From JACPNO01 sp963825405 (GTDB lineage Bacteria > Acidobacteriota > Terriglobia > Bryobacterales > Bryobacteraceae), in the NCBI GenBank assembly GCA_963825405.1, contig CAWGTB010000001.1:1-64000 (forward strand): 64,000 bases of DNA, in the 5' to 3' direction. The stretch's first letter is position 1, and each line of letters opens with the position of its first letter. Of the stretch, positions 9,500-17,380 are shown in pieces. The position numbers and the translations under genes were made by a program. The notes under the pieces were generated by a model, which was not told the DNA's origin, made no database searches, and worked only from the letters and a program-made list of their open reading frames with translations.

Positions 9500-10029
9500 A
9501 TGAGCACAGAATTGCGCAGCGGGTTCGCCTGCACCGAATGCGGCGAGTGGCACGACGAGCTACCCCTGCAATACAGTTTCAAGCATCCCCGGGCAATCAT
9601 GGACGTTCCGCCCGTCGAACGCGAACAGCGCATCGTCATCACGCCCGACCAGTGCGTCGTCGACAACAGCAGCTTCTATCTCCGCGGCCGCATCCTTATC
9701 CCCATCACCGGTCTCGACGATCCGTTCGTCTGGGGTGTCTGGGCCGAGGTCGGTCCTACCGACTTCATCCGTGTCAACGATCGATGGCACACGCCCGGCC
9801 GCGAAAATGATCCGCCTTTTCCGGGTTACCTCGACTCGGAGATCTTTATCTTCGGCAATACCATCAACCTTCAGGTCAACGTCCAGACTCAGGTCGTTGG
9901 TGAACGGCCACAGATTCACCATCGCTGACCCCAGATCATCCTCTCGCCATCGAGCAGCGCAACGGCATCACCCTTGAGCGCGCGCAGGAGATCGCCGAGA
10001 TGGTCCTCCACCGCAGCCAGCCGGAGTAA
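9500..10029 (+). CDS. DUF2199 domain protein (frameshifted near the 3' end)
   Basis: Begins MSTELRSGFACTECGEWHDE, the Cys-x2-Cys-containing N-terminus typical of DUF2199, followed by PLQYSFKHPRAIMDVPP, CVVDNSSFYLRGRILIPITG and DDPFVWGVWAEV. Near 9905 the frame shifts and the C-terminus continues as FTIADPDHPLAIEQRNGITL-type sequence ending in RAQEIAEMVLHRSQPE with a TAA at 10029. About 176 residues in all. Cytoplasmic, function unknown. The next gene downstream is on the opposite strand and ends 4 bases away. Confidence 0.8.
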
Positions 10030-10033
10030 CCCG

Positions 10034-10529
10034 CTATCGCGCCCGGCCCTTGCGGCTTGCCCGCACAAAACTGCTCACGCAGAAATACGCAAACAGTAGC
10101 GCCATGCCCCCCGCCAACAGCAGACGCATGTGCGCATCATGATTCGTAGCTGTCTCATGCAACTCACTGCGCAGCTTCCAGGCCCCGCTCGCCGCAAACG
10201 CTGCGAAGATCCCGAAGAACACTCCGGTGAACTCCAGCCAAAGCACTCCGGATAACCTCAAAAAGGGCCGCCATACCGATTCGCCTAAGCTGCTTGCTTC
10301 CACGGGCTAGTCCTTCGGTGGTCTGAAACGCCTGTGCCGCTGCCTTTGCCACCTGCTGCGTCGCCGCCGCTGTTGGTCTCGTCTGTGCCGTCGCCCTTGG
10401 TGTGGCACCGAGTCGTCGTCTGTCCCCGAAGGATTCGGCGAGGTCTGCTGCATCTACCGCCGTTACTAGCGTCTTAGCGGCTGCGCGCGCCCCTATTCCC
10501 AGCGCACGGCCAAAACGTACCGAGTCCAT
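10034..10529 (-). CDS. Small membrane protein (frameshifted)
   Basis: About 165 residues when two frames are joined near 10300. The N-terminal half (MDSVRFGRALGIGARAAAKT from 10529) is Ala/Thr/Gln-rich with a KAAAQAFQTTEGLARGSKQ stretch. The C-terminal half has two clear membrane segments, LSGVLWLEFTGVFFGIFAAF and MRLLLAGGMALLFAYFCVSS, ending in a basic RASRKGRAR tail. I do not recognise the family. Convergent with the DUF2199 gene, with a 4-base gap. Confidence 0.6.
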
Positions 10530-10637
10530 GTGCAAAAGTGTAGCCGCTTGACCCCCTCTGCGAAAGACAACATCCATCAAACGCCCAACCGCTCAACTGC
10601 ATCCTAGAAAGCCAGGACGAGATGTTGCGGAGGTTCA

Positions 10638-10784
10638 ATGAAGGGTTTTCTCTGGATGGTCACTGGATTTTGTGCGGCAGCAGAGGGATTGTTGGTCTGG
10701 GCGCCCCAATCGAACACGATCCCGTTCAGGATCTCGCCCATCGCCTCGAAGTCGGCTTGGTCCGATCACCACACCGTCGTCTAA
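10638..10784 (+). CDS. Very small membrane protein with strong ribosome site
   Basis: An ATG at 10638 is preceded at ideal distance by GGAGG (GGAGGTTCA-ATG). The reading starts MKGFLWMVTGFCAAAEGLLV with a tryptophan-containing membrane segment and ends SAWSDHHTVV with a TAA at 10784, 48 residues. In the middle (about 10715-10755) another frame reads DPVQDLAHRLE, which looks like the better family sequence, so two compensating indels are likely. The type resembles small YtxH-like membrane proteins of Acidobacteriota. Function unknown. Confidence 0.5.
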   Translation: MKGFLWMVTGFCAAAEGLLVWAPQSNTIPFRISPIASKSAWSDHHTVV

Positions 10785-10917
10785 AAGCTGTTATCTCAAT
10801 CCGAATCTGCGTTGGTTCAATTTCGTTGCAGAGCGTCCGCACCTCGGCGTATTCTGTAGCGGAAGTCGTTCCTCGCAATGCCGTTCCCGCCGGTCTCTCA
10901 TCAGCCGGGAATACCCG

Positions 10918-11256
10918 ATGCGCGGTCAGTTCGTAATTTCCAGGCAGCCGGAGGTGGCATTGAATCAGAAGGTCAAAAACCTAATCCAGAAACTCGGCGA
11001 GGCGATCCACGAGACCGTCTCCGAATCGGAGGACATCGCTGTCGTTGTCAAAAACATCCGCGAACAGGGTTTCGACGTCCTCCTGATGCTCGAGGCCACC
11101 ATCGGCCTGAATGAGGTCGAGGCCGGAGCCGAGGAAGCCGCAGACGATACCGACGAAAATGACGGGCCCTTTACCACCAGCGACCTCACCTTTCTGAAGT
11201 CGCTGCGCATCAGTGTTAACGAGACCGACGACGCTCCGGAAGCCTGCAGCTCTTAG
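10918..11256 (+). CDS. Hypothetical acidic protein
   Basis: The conserved-looking part runs from about 10954 (GTG, VALNQKVKNLIQKLGEAIHE) to 11256, about 100 residues. An ATG at 10918 in the same frame adds MRGQFVISRQPE; neither start has a textbook ribosome site, so the start is uncertain. The protein is helical and acidic, with SESEDIAVVVKNIREQGFDV, LLMLEATIGLNEVEAGAEEA and a FTTSDLTFLKSLRI tail. No signal peptide or membrane segment. Family not recognised. It follows the tiny membrane protein gene in the same direction. Confidence 0.6.
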   Translation: MRGQFVISRQPEVALNQKVKNLIQKLGEAIHETVSESEDIAVVVKNIREQGFDVLLMLEATIGLNEVEAGAEEAADDTDENDGPFTTSDLTFLKSLRISVNETDDAPEACSS

Positions 11257-11437
11257 CTGTCTCCCGCCCGCCCCGCCGAGCCTCCTGCCGCCATGGCAGT
11301 ATGTCCTTCTTGTCCACTCAGACACAAAATCAACCTCAGCGTGATAGACTCGCGTTTCCTCTTCGGACACGCGTCCTTGCTTTGTGCATCCAAAGGGGAT
11401 AAGGTCCTGGACGGACCAGCCGTGAGGGAACAGGAAG

Positions 11438-12704
11438 ATGAGAGATACGCTTGGTGTTCTGCTCGCCGGTGGTGCTGGCGAACGTCTTTTCCCGCTGACC
11501 CGCGATCGCGCCAAGCCTGCCGTTCCCTTTGCCGGCCAGTACCGCATCATCGACATCACCCTCTCCAACTGCATCAACTCCGACCTGCGCAAGGTCTACA
11601 TCCTCACCCAGTACAAGGCGCTGTCCCTCAATCGCCACATCCGCGAAGGCTGGGGCTCGGTCGTTGGCTCAACGAACTCGGCGAGTTCATCGAGATCCTC
11701 CCGCCCATGCAGCGCGTCTCCAAGTCCTGGTACCAGGGCACCGCCGACGCCGTCTACCAGAACATCTACTCCATCGGCTCCGAGCAGCCCAGCTACGTCA
11801 TCATCCTCTCCGGCGACCACATCTACAAGATGAACTACGCCCGCATGCTCGAGCAGCATCAGGAGTCCGGCGCTGACGTCACCCTCGCCACGCTGCCCAT
11901 CGCCCCCAACGAAGTCTCCGCCTTCGGCGTCGTCGAAGTCGCCCGCAACGGCGAAGTCACCGGCTTCATCGAAAAGCCCAAGGAGACCAGCGTCCGCTCG
12001 CCCTTCAACCCCGACATGGTCGACGTCTCCATGGGCATCTACATCTTCAACACCGACGTCCTGCTCCCCGAACTGATCAAAGACGCCGAAGATCCCAACT
12101 CCAAACACGACTTCGGCCACGACATCCTGCCCAAGCTCCTCGGCCGCTTCAAGATGATGGCCTACAACTTCGTCGACGAGAACAAGCAGAAGGCCCTCTA
12201 CTGGCGCGACGTCGGAACCCTCGAGGCCTACTACGAGGCCAACATGGACGTCGCCGGCGTCTCCCCCACCTTCAACCTCTACGACAAGTCCTGGCCCATG
12301 CGCACCCGCCCCTACCAGTACCCGCCCGCCAAGTTCGTCTTCGGCGAGCCCGGCCGTACCGGCATGGCCATCAACTCCATCGTCTCCGCCGGCTCCATCG
12401 TCTCCGGAGCCGTCGTGCGCAACTCCGTCCTCTCGCAGGACGTCCGCGTCAACTCCTACGCCGACGTCGACTCCTCCATCGTCTTCTCCCACGTCAACAT
12501 CGGCCGCCACTGCCGCATCCGCCACGCCATCATCGACCGCGACGTCCACATCCCCGACGGCACCGTCATCGGCTACGACCCCAACGAGGACACGCAAGAA
12601 CTACTTCGTCTCCCCTCGCGGCCTCACCGTCGTCACCCGCGACTACTCCGTCTACGAAAACCCCGTCTCCCCCGAGCTTCCTCCAACAGGGCAACGGCAG
12701 CTGA
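11438..12704 (+). CDS. glgC: Glucose-1-phosphate adenylyltransferase (ADP-glucose pyrophosphorylase), frameshifted
   Basis: Makes ADP-glucose for glycogen synthesis. The start at 11438 gives MRDTLGVLLAGGAGERLFPL with the nucleotide-binding GGAGERL loop, then KPAVPFAGQYRIIDITLSN. After a break near 11665 the frame continues LNELGEFIEILPPMQRVSKS, WYQGTADAVYQNIY, SGDHIYKMNY (catalytic Asp), FIEKPKE (sugar-phosphate site) and YWRDVGTLEAYYEAN. The C-terminal beta-helix has repeated hexapeptides (VVRNSVLSQDVRVNSYADVD). A last shift near 12590 gives NYFVSPRGLTVVTRDYSVYE and a TGA at 12704. About 420 residues, normal for the family. A terminator follows. Confidence 0.92.
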
Positions 12705-12748
12705 GCAATCAGCGAATTACCGATAACAGTTGGCGTCCACAATCAACC

Positions 12749-12776
12749 AAGCGGGCGCTCATTGAGGTGCCCGCTT
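12749..12776 (+). terminator. Hairpin terminator after glgC
   Basis: An 8-bp perfect stem AAGCGGGC (12749-12756) and GCCCGCTT (12769-12776) with a 12-base loop lies 45 bases after the glgC stop. The following T content is weak (CGTCTC), so termination may be partial. It also stands downstream of the convergent minus-strand gene at 12834, so it may serve both. Confidence 0.55.
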
Positions 12777-12833
12777 CGTCTCAGTGTGTCATTGACCGAA
12801 CTAAGCTAGAGTTCCGCGTTTTACTGCAGTCCG

Positions 12834-13596
12834 CTACCTCTTCCCAATCCGATACACCACGCCACCCGAGATCGCAAAGAACTCCCGCGTCTCCGTGCCG
12901 AAGTGCTCGAGGATCAGATCCGGCGAAAGCCGGATCGCCCAGTTCTTCGACCGGTTGATGTCCACGCTTCCACCCAGCGCCGCACATCGGCGTTCGTCCG
13001 GTTGGTGTACATGCCCGATCACCGTCGGAGTTCGCCGTGTAGTCGAACTCGCCGTACGTCAGCGCCGGCATACGCGTGGAAGTTCAGCGCCGCATACTGG
13101 TTCTTCGGCCCGCGATACTGCGCGCCCAACAGACCGCCGTTCAGTGTACACCAGCGCCCGGCCGTTGAAGTACGGATTCGGCTTCACCGGCGTCGTTCCC
13201 CACTCGCCGCGCCACTCCGCGCCCAGGCCCCACTTTGGGTCAGCCAGTACGTCCCCAGCACCTCGCCGCCGCCCATGTTCATGCGCTTCGGCAAGGTCCT
13301 GGCCCGGCCTGGAAGTTCATGAAGTTGATGCCGCCGTAGATCTCCCACTTGTTGTCGTAGGTCACTGGCGCCGCTGGCCCGATCTTGCTCTTCTTCGCGT
13401 CGGCAGTCGGAGCGTCCGTGGGAGCCTGTGTGCTTCGCGGAACCTGTGTGCTCTGAGCCGTCTGCGCCACCGCGCCTGCTCCGGCAACCGCCAGCACCGC
13501 TGCGGAAACTGCTCCCAACATTACGCGACGGCCAAGCCCTCGCGACTCTCTCGTCTTTTGCGGCAACACAAATCCCTGCGTCTTCTTCTCCAACAT
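12834..13596 (-). CDS. Probable outer-membrane beta-barrel protein (frameshifted)
   Basis: About 254 residues once frames are joined. The start at 13596 is preceded by AGGAG; the N-terminus MLEKKTQGFVLPQKTRESRG is followed by a hydrophobic signal segment (VMLGAVSAAVLAVAGAGAVA) and a Pro/Thr/Ala linker. Then come aromatic-alternating pieces in several frames: YDNKWEIYGGINFMNFQAGP, RMNMGGGEVLGTYWLTQ and the C-terminal DINRSKNWAIRLSPDLILEH, ending VVYRIGKR at 12834. The pattern fits an OmpA-like or porin-like barrel. At least three indels. Family not pinned down. Confidence 0.6.
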
Positions 13597-13810
13597 CCAC
13601 TCCTGCTTTTCGCTTACTCTATCCAAGATATAACGTCCGGAGCCGGTCTGCCGCCTGCCTCTCCCTCGCCATCCCGAACGAAGCAAAGAATCTCGATCGT
13701 AGCCGCAACCGCTGGCAGCCAGTCATCCCACCCATGTGCGACAATAGTTCCGTACCGCCGTCTAGCTCCCAAAATCTCTGAGCACGGCGGCTGCAAGGGG
13801 AGACAACCGT

Positions 13811-14019
13811 ATGGGCGACCTATTTCAACCACGCATCTTATCATTCTCGCAGTCATCGTGCTCGTTCTCTTCGGCGGCAAGAAGCTGCCTGAGCTCGGCA
13901 AGGGCCTCGGCGAAGGACTTCGTGGCTTCAAGGACGGCATGAAGGGCGTCACCGACGAAGTGAACAAGCCCAACGAGTCGCACACCGTCACGCCCAAGCC
14001 CGAAGAGTCCGTCAAGTAA
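13811..14019 (+). CDS. tatA: Sec-independent protein translocase TatA (one frameshift)
   Basis: ATG at 13811 after AAGGGGAG gives MGDLFQP; a frame change a few bases later (about 13830) leads into THLIILAVIVLVLFGGKKLP, the single membrane helix plus FGGKKLPEL hinge of TatA/TatE, then the amphipathic helix LGKGLGEGLRGFKDGMKGV and an acidic tail ending PKPEESVK. About 70 residues, normal for TatA. TatA forms the pore for folded twin-arginine proteins; a Tat substrate (PhoD) lies at 17381-19435. tatB and tatC are not in the window. Confidence 0.85.
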
Positions 14020-14110
14020 CCTCAACTCACGCGGGAGCGCTCCGGACCTCGTCCAGCGCTCTCGCTCTGCATTCCTGTAAGCTTCGTCCCGCAATACACC
14101 CAACCATTGC

Positions 14111-14923
14111 ATGAAGCTAAAGTCGCCCTATCTGGTCAAGCCCCACGCGAAGATCAAGCTCTCGCGCTGCTCCACCGACGACACGGCAGCTTCAAGAACC
14201 GACGACGCCGCCGACGACCTCCTCGAGAAGCACCGCAAGCAGCTCGTCGACATCTGCAGGAGGTCTTCTACGCCTCGCCAGAAGAAGGCGCTCCTCATCG
14301 TCCTGCAGGGCATGGACACCGCCGGCAAGGACGGCACCATCAGCCACATCTTCTCCGGCGTCAACCCGCAGGGCTGCGACGTCACCCCCTTCAAAGTCCC
14401 CACGCCTCTCGAAGCTCGTCACGACTTCCTCTGGCGCGCCCACGCCGCCGTTCCCGCCGCGCGGCATGATCAGCATCTTCAACCGCTCCCACTACGAAGA
14501 CATCCTCGTCCCCTGCGTCCACAAGCTCTGCTCGCGCAAAAAGGTCCACCAGCACCTCGAGGACATCACTCGAGTTCGAGTCCATGCTCGCCGACAACGA
14601 CGTCCTCATCCTCAAGTTCTTCCTCCACATCTCCCACGAGGAACAGACCCGCCGCCTCCAGTCCCGCATCGACGACTCCAGACAAGCACTGGAAGCTCTC
14701 CGAGGCCGACTTCAAGGAGCGCCAGTTCTGGGATGAGTACACCGCAGCCTACGAACTCCTCCTCCCCGCCACCAGCCGCAAGCACGCCCCCTGGTTCGTC
14801 ATCCCGTCCGACCACAAGTGGTATCGCAACGTCGCCATCTCCCGGATCCTCGTCGACGTCATGAAGGATCTAAAGCTCAAATACCCCAAGCCCACCATGG
14901 ATCCCACCAAGATCGAGCTCTGA
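14111..14923 (+). CDS. Polyphosphate kinase 2 family protein (frameshifted)
   Basis: About 270 residues. The PPK2 Walker A block is seen as VLQGMDTAGKDGTISHIFSG near residue 65, with the following VNPQGCDVTPFKVPTP. The Walker B/lid block FNRSHYEDILVPCVHKLCSR is in another frame from 14466, then DNDVLILKFFLHISHEEQT in a further frame, and DKHWKLSEADFKERQFWDEY plus APWFVIPSDHKWYRNVAISR complete the protein to the TGA at 14923. PPK2 enzymes use polyphosphate to phosphorylate nucleoside mono- or diphosphates. Three to four indels. The class (AMP- or ADP-type) cannot be decided here. Confidence 0.85.
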   Translation: MKLKSPYLVKPHAKIKLSRCSTDDTAASRTDDAADDLLEKHRKQLVDICRRSSTPRQKKALLIVLQGMDTAGKDGTISHIFSGVNPQGCDVTPFKVPTPLEARHDFLWRAHAAVPAARHDQHLQPLPLRRHPRPLRPQALLAQKGPPAPRGHHSSSSPCSPTTTSSSSSSSSTSPTRNRPAASSPASTTPDKHWKLSEADFKERQFWDEYTAAYELLLPATSRKHAPWFVIPSDHKWYRNVAISRILVDVMKDLKLKYPKPTMDPTKIEL

Positions 14924-14925
14924 CT

Positions 14926-15501
14926 CTAAGCCTTGGTGCCCCAGCTTCCTCCGCGCCGCGACGCACCCGCCATGCCTGCCACAAATGACGCCTCTCATGT
15001 GCAGGAATTGCGTGCAGACCTGTCGCCAGGCTAAAACGAAGCACCGGCACAAACGGATTGCGAAAGCTTACCCGCGCCAGATCAAGCCCTTCGTTCTCCC
15101 GTAAAAAAGCTCGCACTTCATCCTGCGAAATCAGAAAACTCTCTAACGCTTCGCCGAGAGGAGGTTCACTGCGCGGCTGAATGTTCCGCGGTGCGCGCCC
15201 TCGAAAAGATGGCTTCACAGGTGGCTCAAGCTTACTTCACGAAGAAACGTCCCATAACGCCCGGCACAGCCGGCCCACCGCGCTGGCGTCCTTGCGTTTG
15301 GGCACGCAGGGCCACTGGTCGCATAGCCTCCAGGTAGACGCGGTTCGTGATCGCAAGATGGTCCAGGCATTCGCTGACACTCCACGAGCCAGCCTGCGGC
15401 CGCCAGCGTCCACGCTCCTCGCTCAGCCCGAGTGCTACCGCCTGCGCGTCCTGTTGAGCCGCGTCCAACTGGTCTTCGAGTGCCTGTAACTCCGGATACA
15501 T
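14926..15501 (-). CDS. DinB superfamily protein (frameshifted)
   Basis: ATG at 15501 with GGAGG 4 bases upstream. Reads MYPELQALEDQLDAAQQDAQ, then GSWSVSECLDHLAITNRVYL (first metal-ligand His), and after a frame change near 15230 LEPPVKPSFRGRAP, RNIQPRSEPPLGEALESFLI and FSLATGLHAIPAHERRHLWQ with the HxxxH pair typical of DinB four-helix bundles. About 190 residues. The end near 14926 is estimated: it is convergent with the PPK2 gene and the last codons are uncertain. Family members bind a divalent metal; many act in thiol transfer or are of unknown role. Confidence 0.75.
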
Positions 15502-15825
15502 GAGCCTCCGTTCAAACCTCGCCCCAAGCCTACCCGCAAGACATGCTACTTTCCAACCGCTTCTGTACCATTTTATTAATGTCGGCCTTCGCCTTGGATC
15601 CGTCGACGCGCATCCGCCGCCGACGTACGTCAGCCCGGAAAATAGACGGCGGTACGATGGTTGCAAAGCAATACGAACTTTAATTGCTGATAAAGCTACT
15701 GTTCCGATGTTCGCTGGATTCAGTTCGCACAATCTGTCAATTGCCGCGTTTGGCGGTGTAAGTCTCGTCGAACTGTTGTTCGCCGGCTCTGCTCTTCGTT
15801 CATTCGGTCCGAGGTACTCCCTCGC
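15502..15825 (+). other. Intergenic region upstream of the fusion gene
   Basis: About 320 bases between the DinB start and a 23-bp tandem repeat. An open frame crosses it on the plus strand but has no family-like sequence and shares its start with the DinB promoter region, so I do not call it a gene. The region must hold the divergent promoters of the DinB gene and the DHFR-phosphatase gene; no clear operator was seen. Confidence 0.5.
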
Positions 15826-15871
15826 GAAGACGCAGACCGAGCATTTATGAAGACGCAGACCGAGCATTTAT
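15826..15871 (+). repeat. Perfect 23-bp tandem duplication before a start codon
   Basis: Two perfect adjacent copies of a 23-base unit beginning GAAGACGCAGACC and ending GCATTTAT (15826-15848 and 15849-15871). The second copy runs straight into the TAGGAGATCGAC ribosome site and the ATG of the fusion gene at 15884. It may be slippage, a regulatory duplication or an assembly stutter. Confidence 0.9.
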
Positions 15872-15883
15872 TAGGAGATCGAC

Positions 15884-17239
15884 ATGCGTAAGCTCAAAAT
15901 CATCGAGCATATCTCGCTCGATGGCGTCATCCAGATGACCAGCGGTCCGGACGACGATTTCCCATACGGCGACTGGACAGCGCCATATCGTTCGCCTGCT
16001 GGGTTACAGGTAGTAAATGAGCTCTACGGCAAGACCTGCGACCTGCTGTTTGGCCGTCGAACCTACGACTTGCTGGCGAGCTTCTGGCCGAAAGCGCCGA
16101 AGAGTCCGATGGCGGACCGCCTGAATGCGGCGACGAAGTACGTCGTAACTCACAGACCGGAGAGTCTGGAATGGGGTCCATTCGAGGCCCTCGGGGCGGA
16201 CCTCGTGGATAGTATTCGACGCATTAAGGCCAGGAAAGGCCCTGATCTCATCGTCCCGGGAAGTTCGACACTGATTTCCGTTCTGCTCGATCACGGACTG
16301 GCCGACGAAGTGATTCTGCTGGTCAATCCTATTGTGCTGGGCAAAGGCAATCGCTTTTTCGAGGGCGGATCACTGCCGCGTGGATTTGCGCTGGGCAGCA
16401 CCAGGTCTTTGCCGTCAGGCATTCTCGTCAACATCTACAAGCTTATTCCCACGCTGGCCGAGGAGGCCGTGTCACGCGCCAAGCTGGAACGTGAGTTCGA
16501 GATTGCCCGCGAGGTACAGGAGCGCTTATTCCCGCAGGCGTTTCCCAACGTTGCGGGCGTTGAGATGGCCGCGCACTGCAGGCCCGCTCAGGCAGTCGGC
16601 GGCGACTACTACGACCTCATCGACGTCTCCGCCAGCGGAACAGCGACGCACGGCTGCGACCGCCTGGGGATAGCGATTGGCGATGTGAGTGGCAAGGGGA
16701 TGTCCGCCGCCCTGTTAATGGCAAGCCTTCACGCCAGCCTGCGCGGTCAAGTGCTGAGTGGCGCTGGCGATTTAGGGGCCAAGATGGCCAACGTCAACCG
16801 CCTTCTCTACGACGCGTCCGACTCCAACCGCTATGCCACGTTCTTCTACGCTGAATTGGACTGCGCCTCGCGTACGTTGCACTACGTCAATGGCGGACAC
16901 AATCCTCCTGCGGTGCTGCGCAAAGAAGACGGCGCTTGGAGGGTGTTTCGCTTGGGAGACGGCGGCCCCGTCATCGGGCTGCTTGCCGGAGCGGTCTACA
17001 AGGAGCAGAGGCTTCCTTTACTTCCCGGCGATATTCTGCTGGCCTTTACTGATGGCATCAGCGAAGCCATGAACGCCTCAGAAGACGAGTGGGGCGAAGA
17101 CCGAATGATCGCCGAGGCGCAAGCGCACGCGGATCTGAACGCCGAGGAGCTGCTGCAGCACTTGTTTCATGCGGCCGACGCTTTTGCCGCCGGCGCGCCG
17201 CAGCACGATGACATGACAGTCGTTGTGCTGCGACTTTGA
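15884..17239 (+). CDS. Fusion: dihydrofolate-reductase-like (RibD_C) domain + SpoIIE/RsbU-type PP2C phosphatase
   Basis: One intact ORF of 451 residues with AGGAG ahead of the ATG. Residues 1 to about 185 are a RibD_C/YwjB-type reductase fold: MRKLKIIEHISLDGVIQMTS, FGRRTYDLLASFWP, PDLIVPGSSTLISVLLDHGL (nucleotide site) and NPIVLGKGNRFFEGG. A short helical linker LAEEAVSRAKLEREFEIARE leads into a PPM phosphatase domain: VQERLFPQ, CRPAQAVGGDYYDLID, GDVSGKGMSAALLMA, YVNGGHNPP, LAFTDGISEAMNASEDEWGE and QHDDMTVVVLRL, keeping all metal-binding Asp residues. It is therefore probably an active Ser/Thr phosphatase of the anti-sigma-antagonist type with a reductase-like domain where a GAF or PAS sensor usually sits. 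The phosphatase half closely resembles the one at 34561-37202. Confidence 0.88.
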   Translation: MRKLKIIEHISLDGVIQMTSGPDDDFPYGDWTAPYRSPAGLQVVNELYGKTCDLLFGRRTYDLLASFWPKAPKSPMADRLNAATKYVVTHRPESLEWGPFEALGADLVDSIRRIKARKGPDLIVPGSSTLISVLLDHGLADEVILLVNPIVLGKGNRFFEGGSLPRGFALGSTRSLPSGILVNIYKLIPTLAEEAVSRAKLEREFEIAREVQERLFPQAFPNVAGVEMAAHCRPAQAVGGDYYDLIDVSASGTATHGCDRLGIAIGDVSGKGMSAALLMASLHASLRGQVLSGAGDLGAKMANVNRLLYDASDSNRYATFFYAELDCASRTLHYVNGGHNPPAVLRKEDGAWRVFRLGDGGPVIGLLAGAVYKEQRLPLLPGDILLAFTDGISEAMNASEDEWGEDRMIAEAQAHADLNAEELLQHLFHAADAFAAGAPQHDDMTVVVLRL

Positions 17240-17380
17240 GTGAGAACCCGTTGATCTTCGAGATCATGCTATTCGTGCGATTGCCTGCAGCGGCGACAGC
17301 GGCAAAGATATCGGCAGCGGCAAAACCTCATCCCCATTGCCGAGAGTGCGACGCTTTGCTGCCTATGCGATGACAAGTCA

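Noticed and set aside
11596..12597. A 333-residue minus-strand ORF rich in Val, Asp and Gly
   Set aside because: Antisense to glgC, low-complexity, no start signal.
15500..15850. A 116-residue plus-strand ORF upstream of the fusion gene
   Set aside because: Starts inside the DinB start region, no family-like sequence, no ribosome site.
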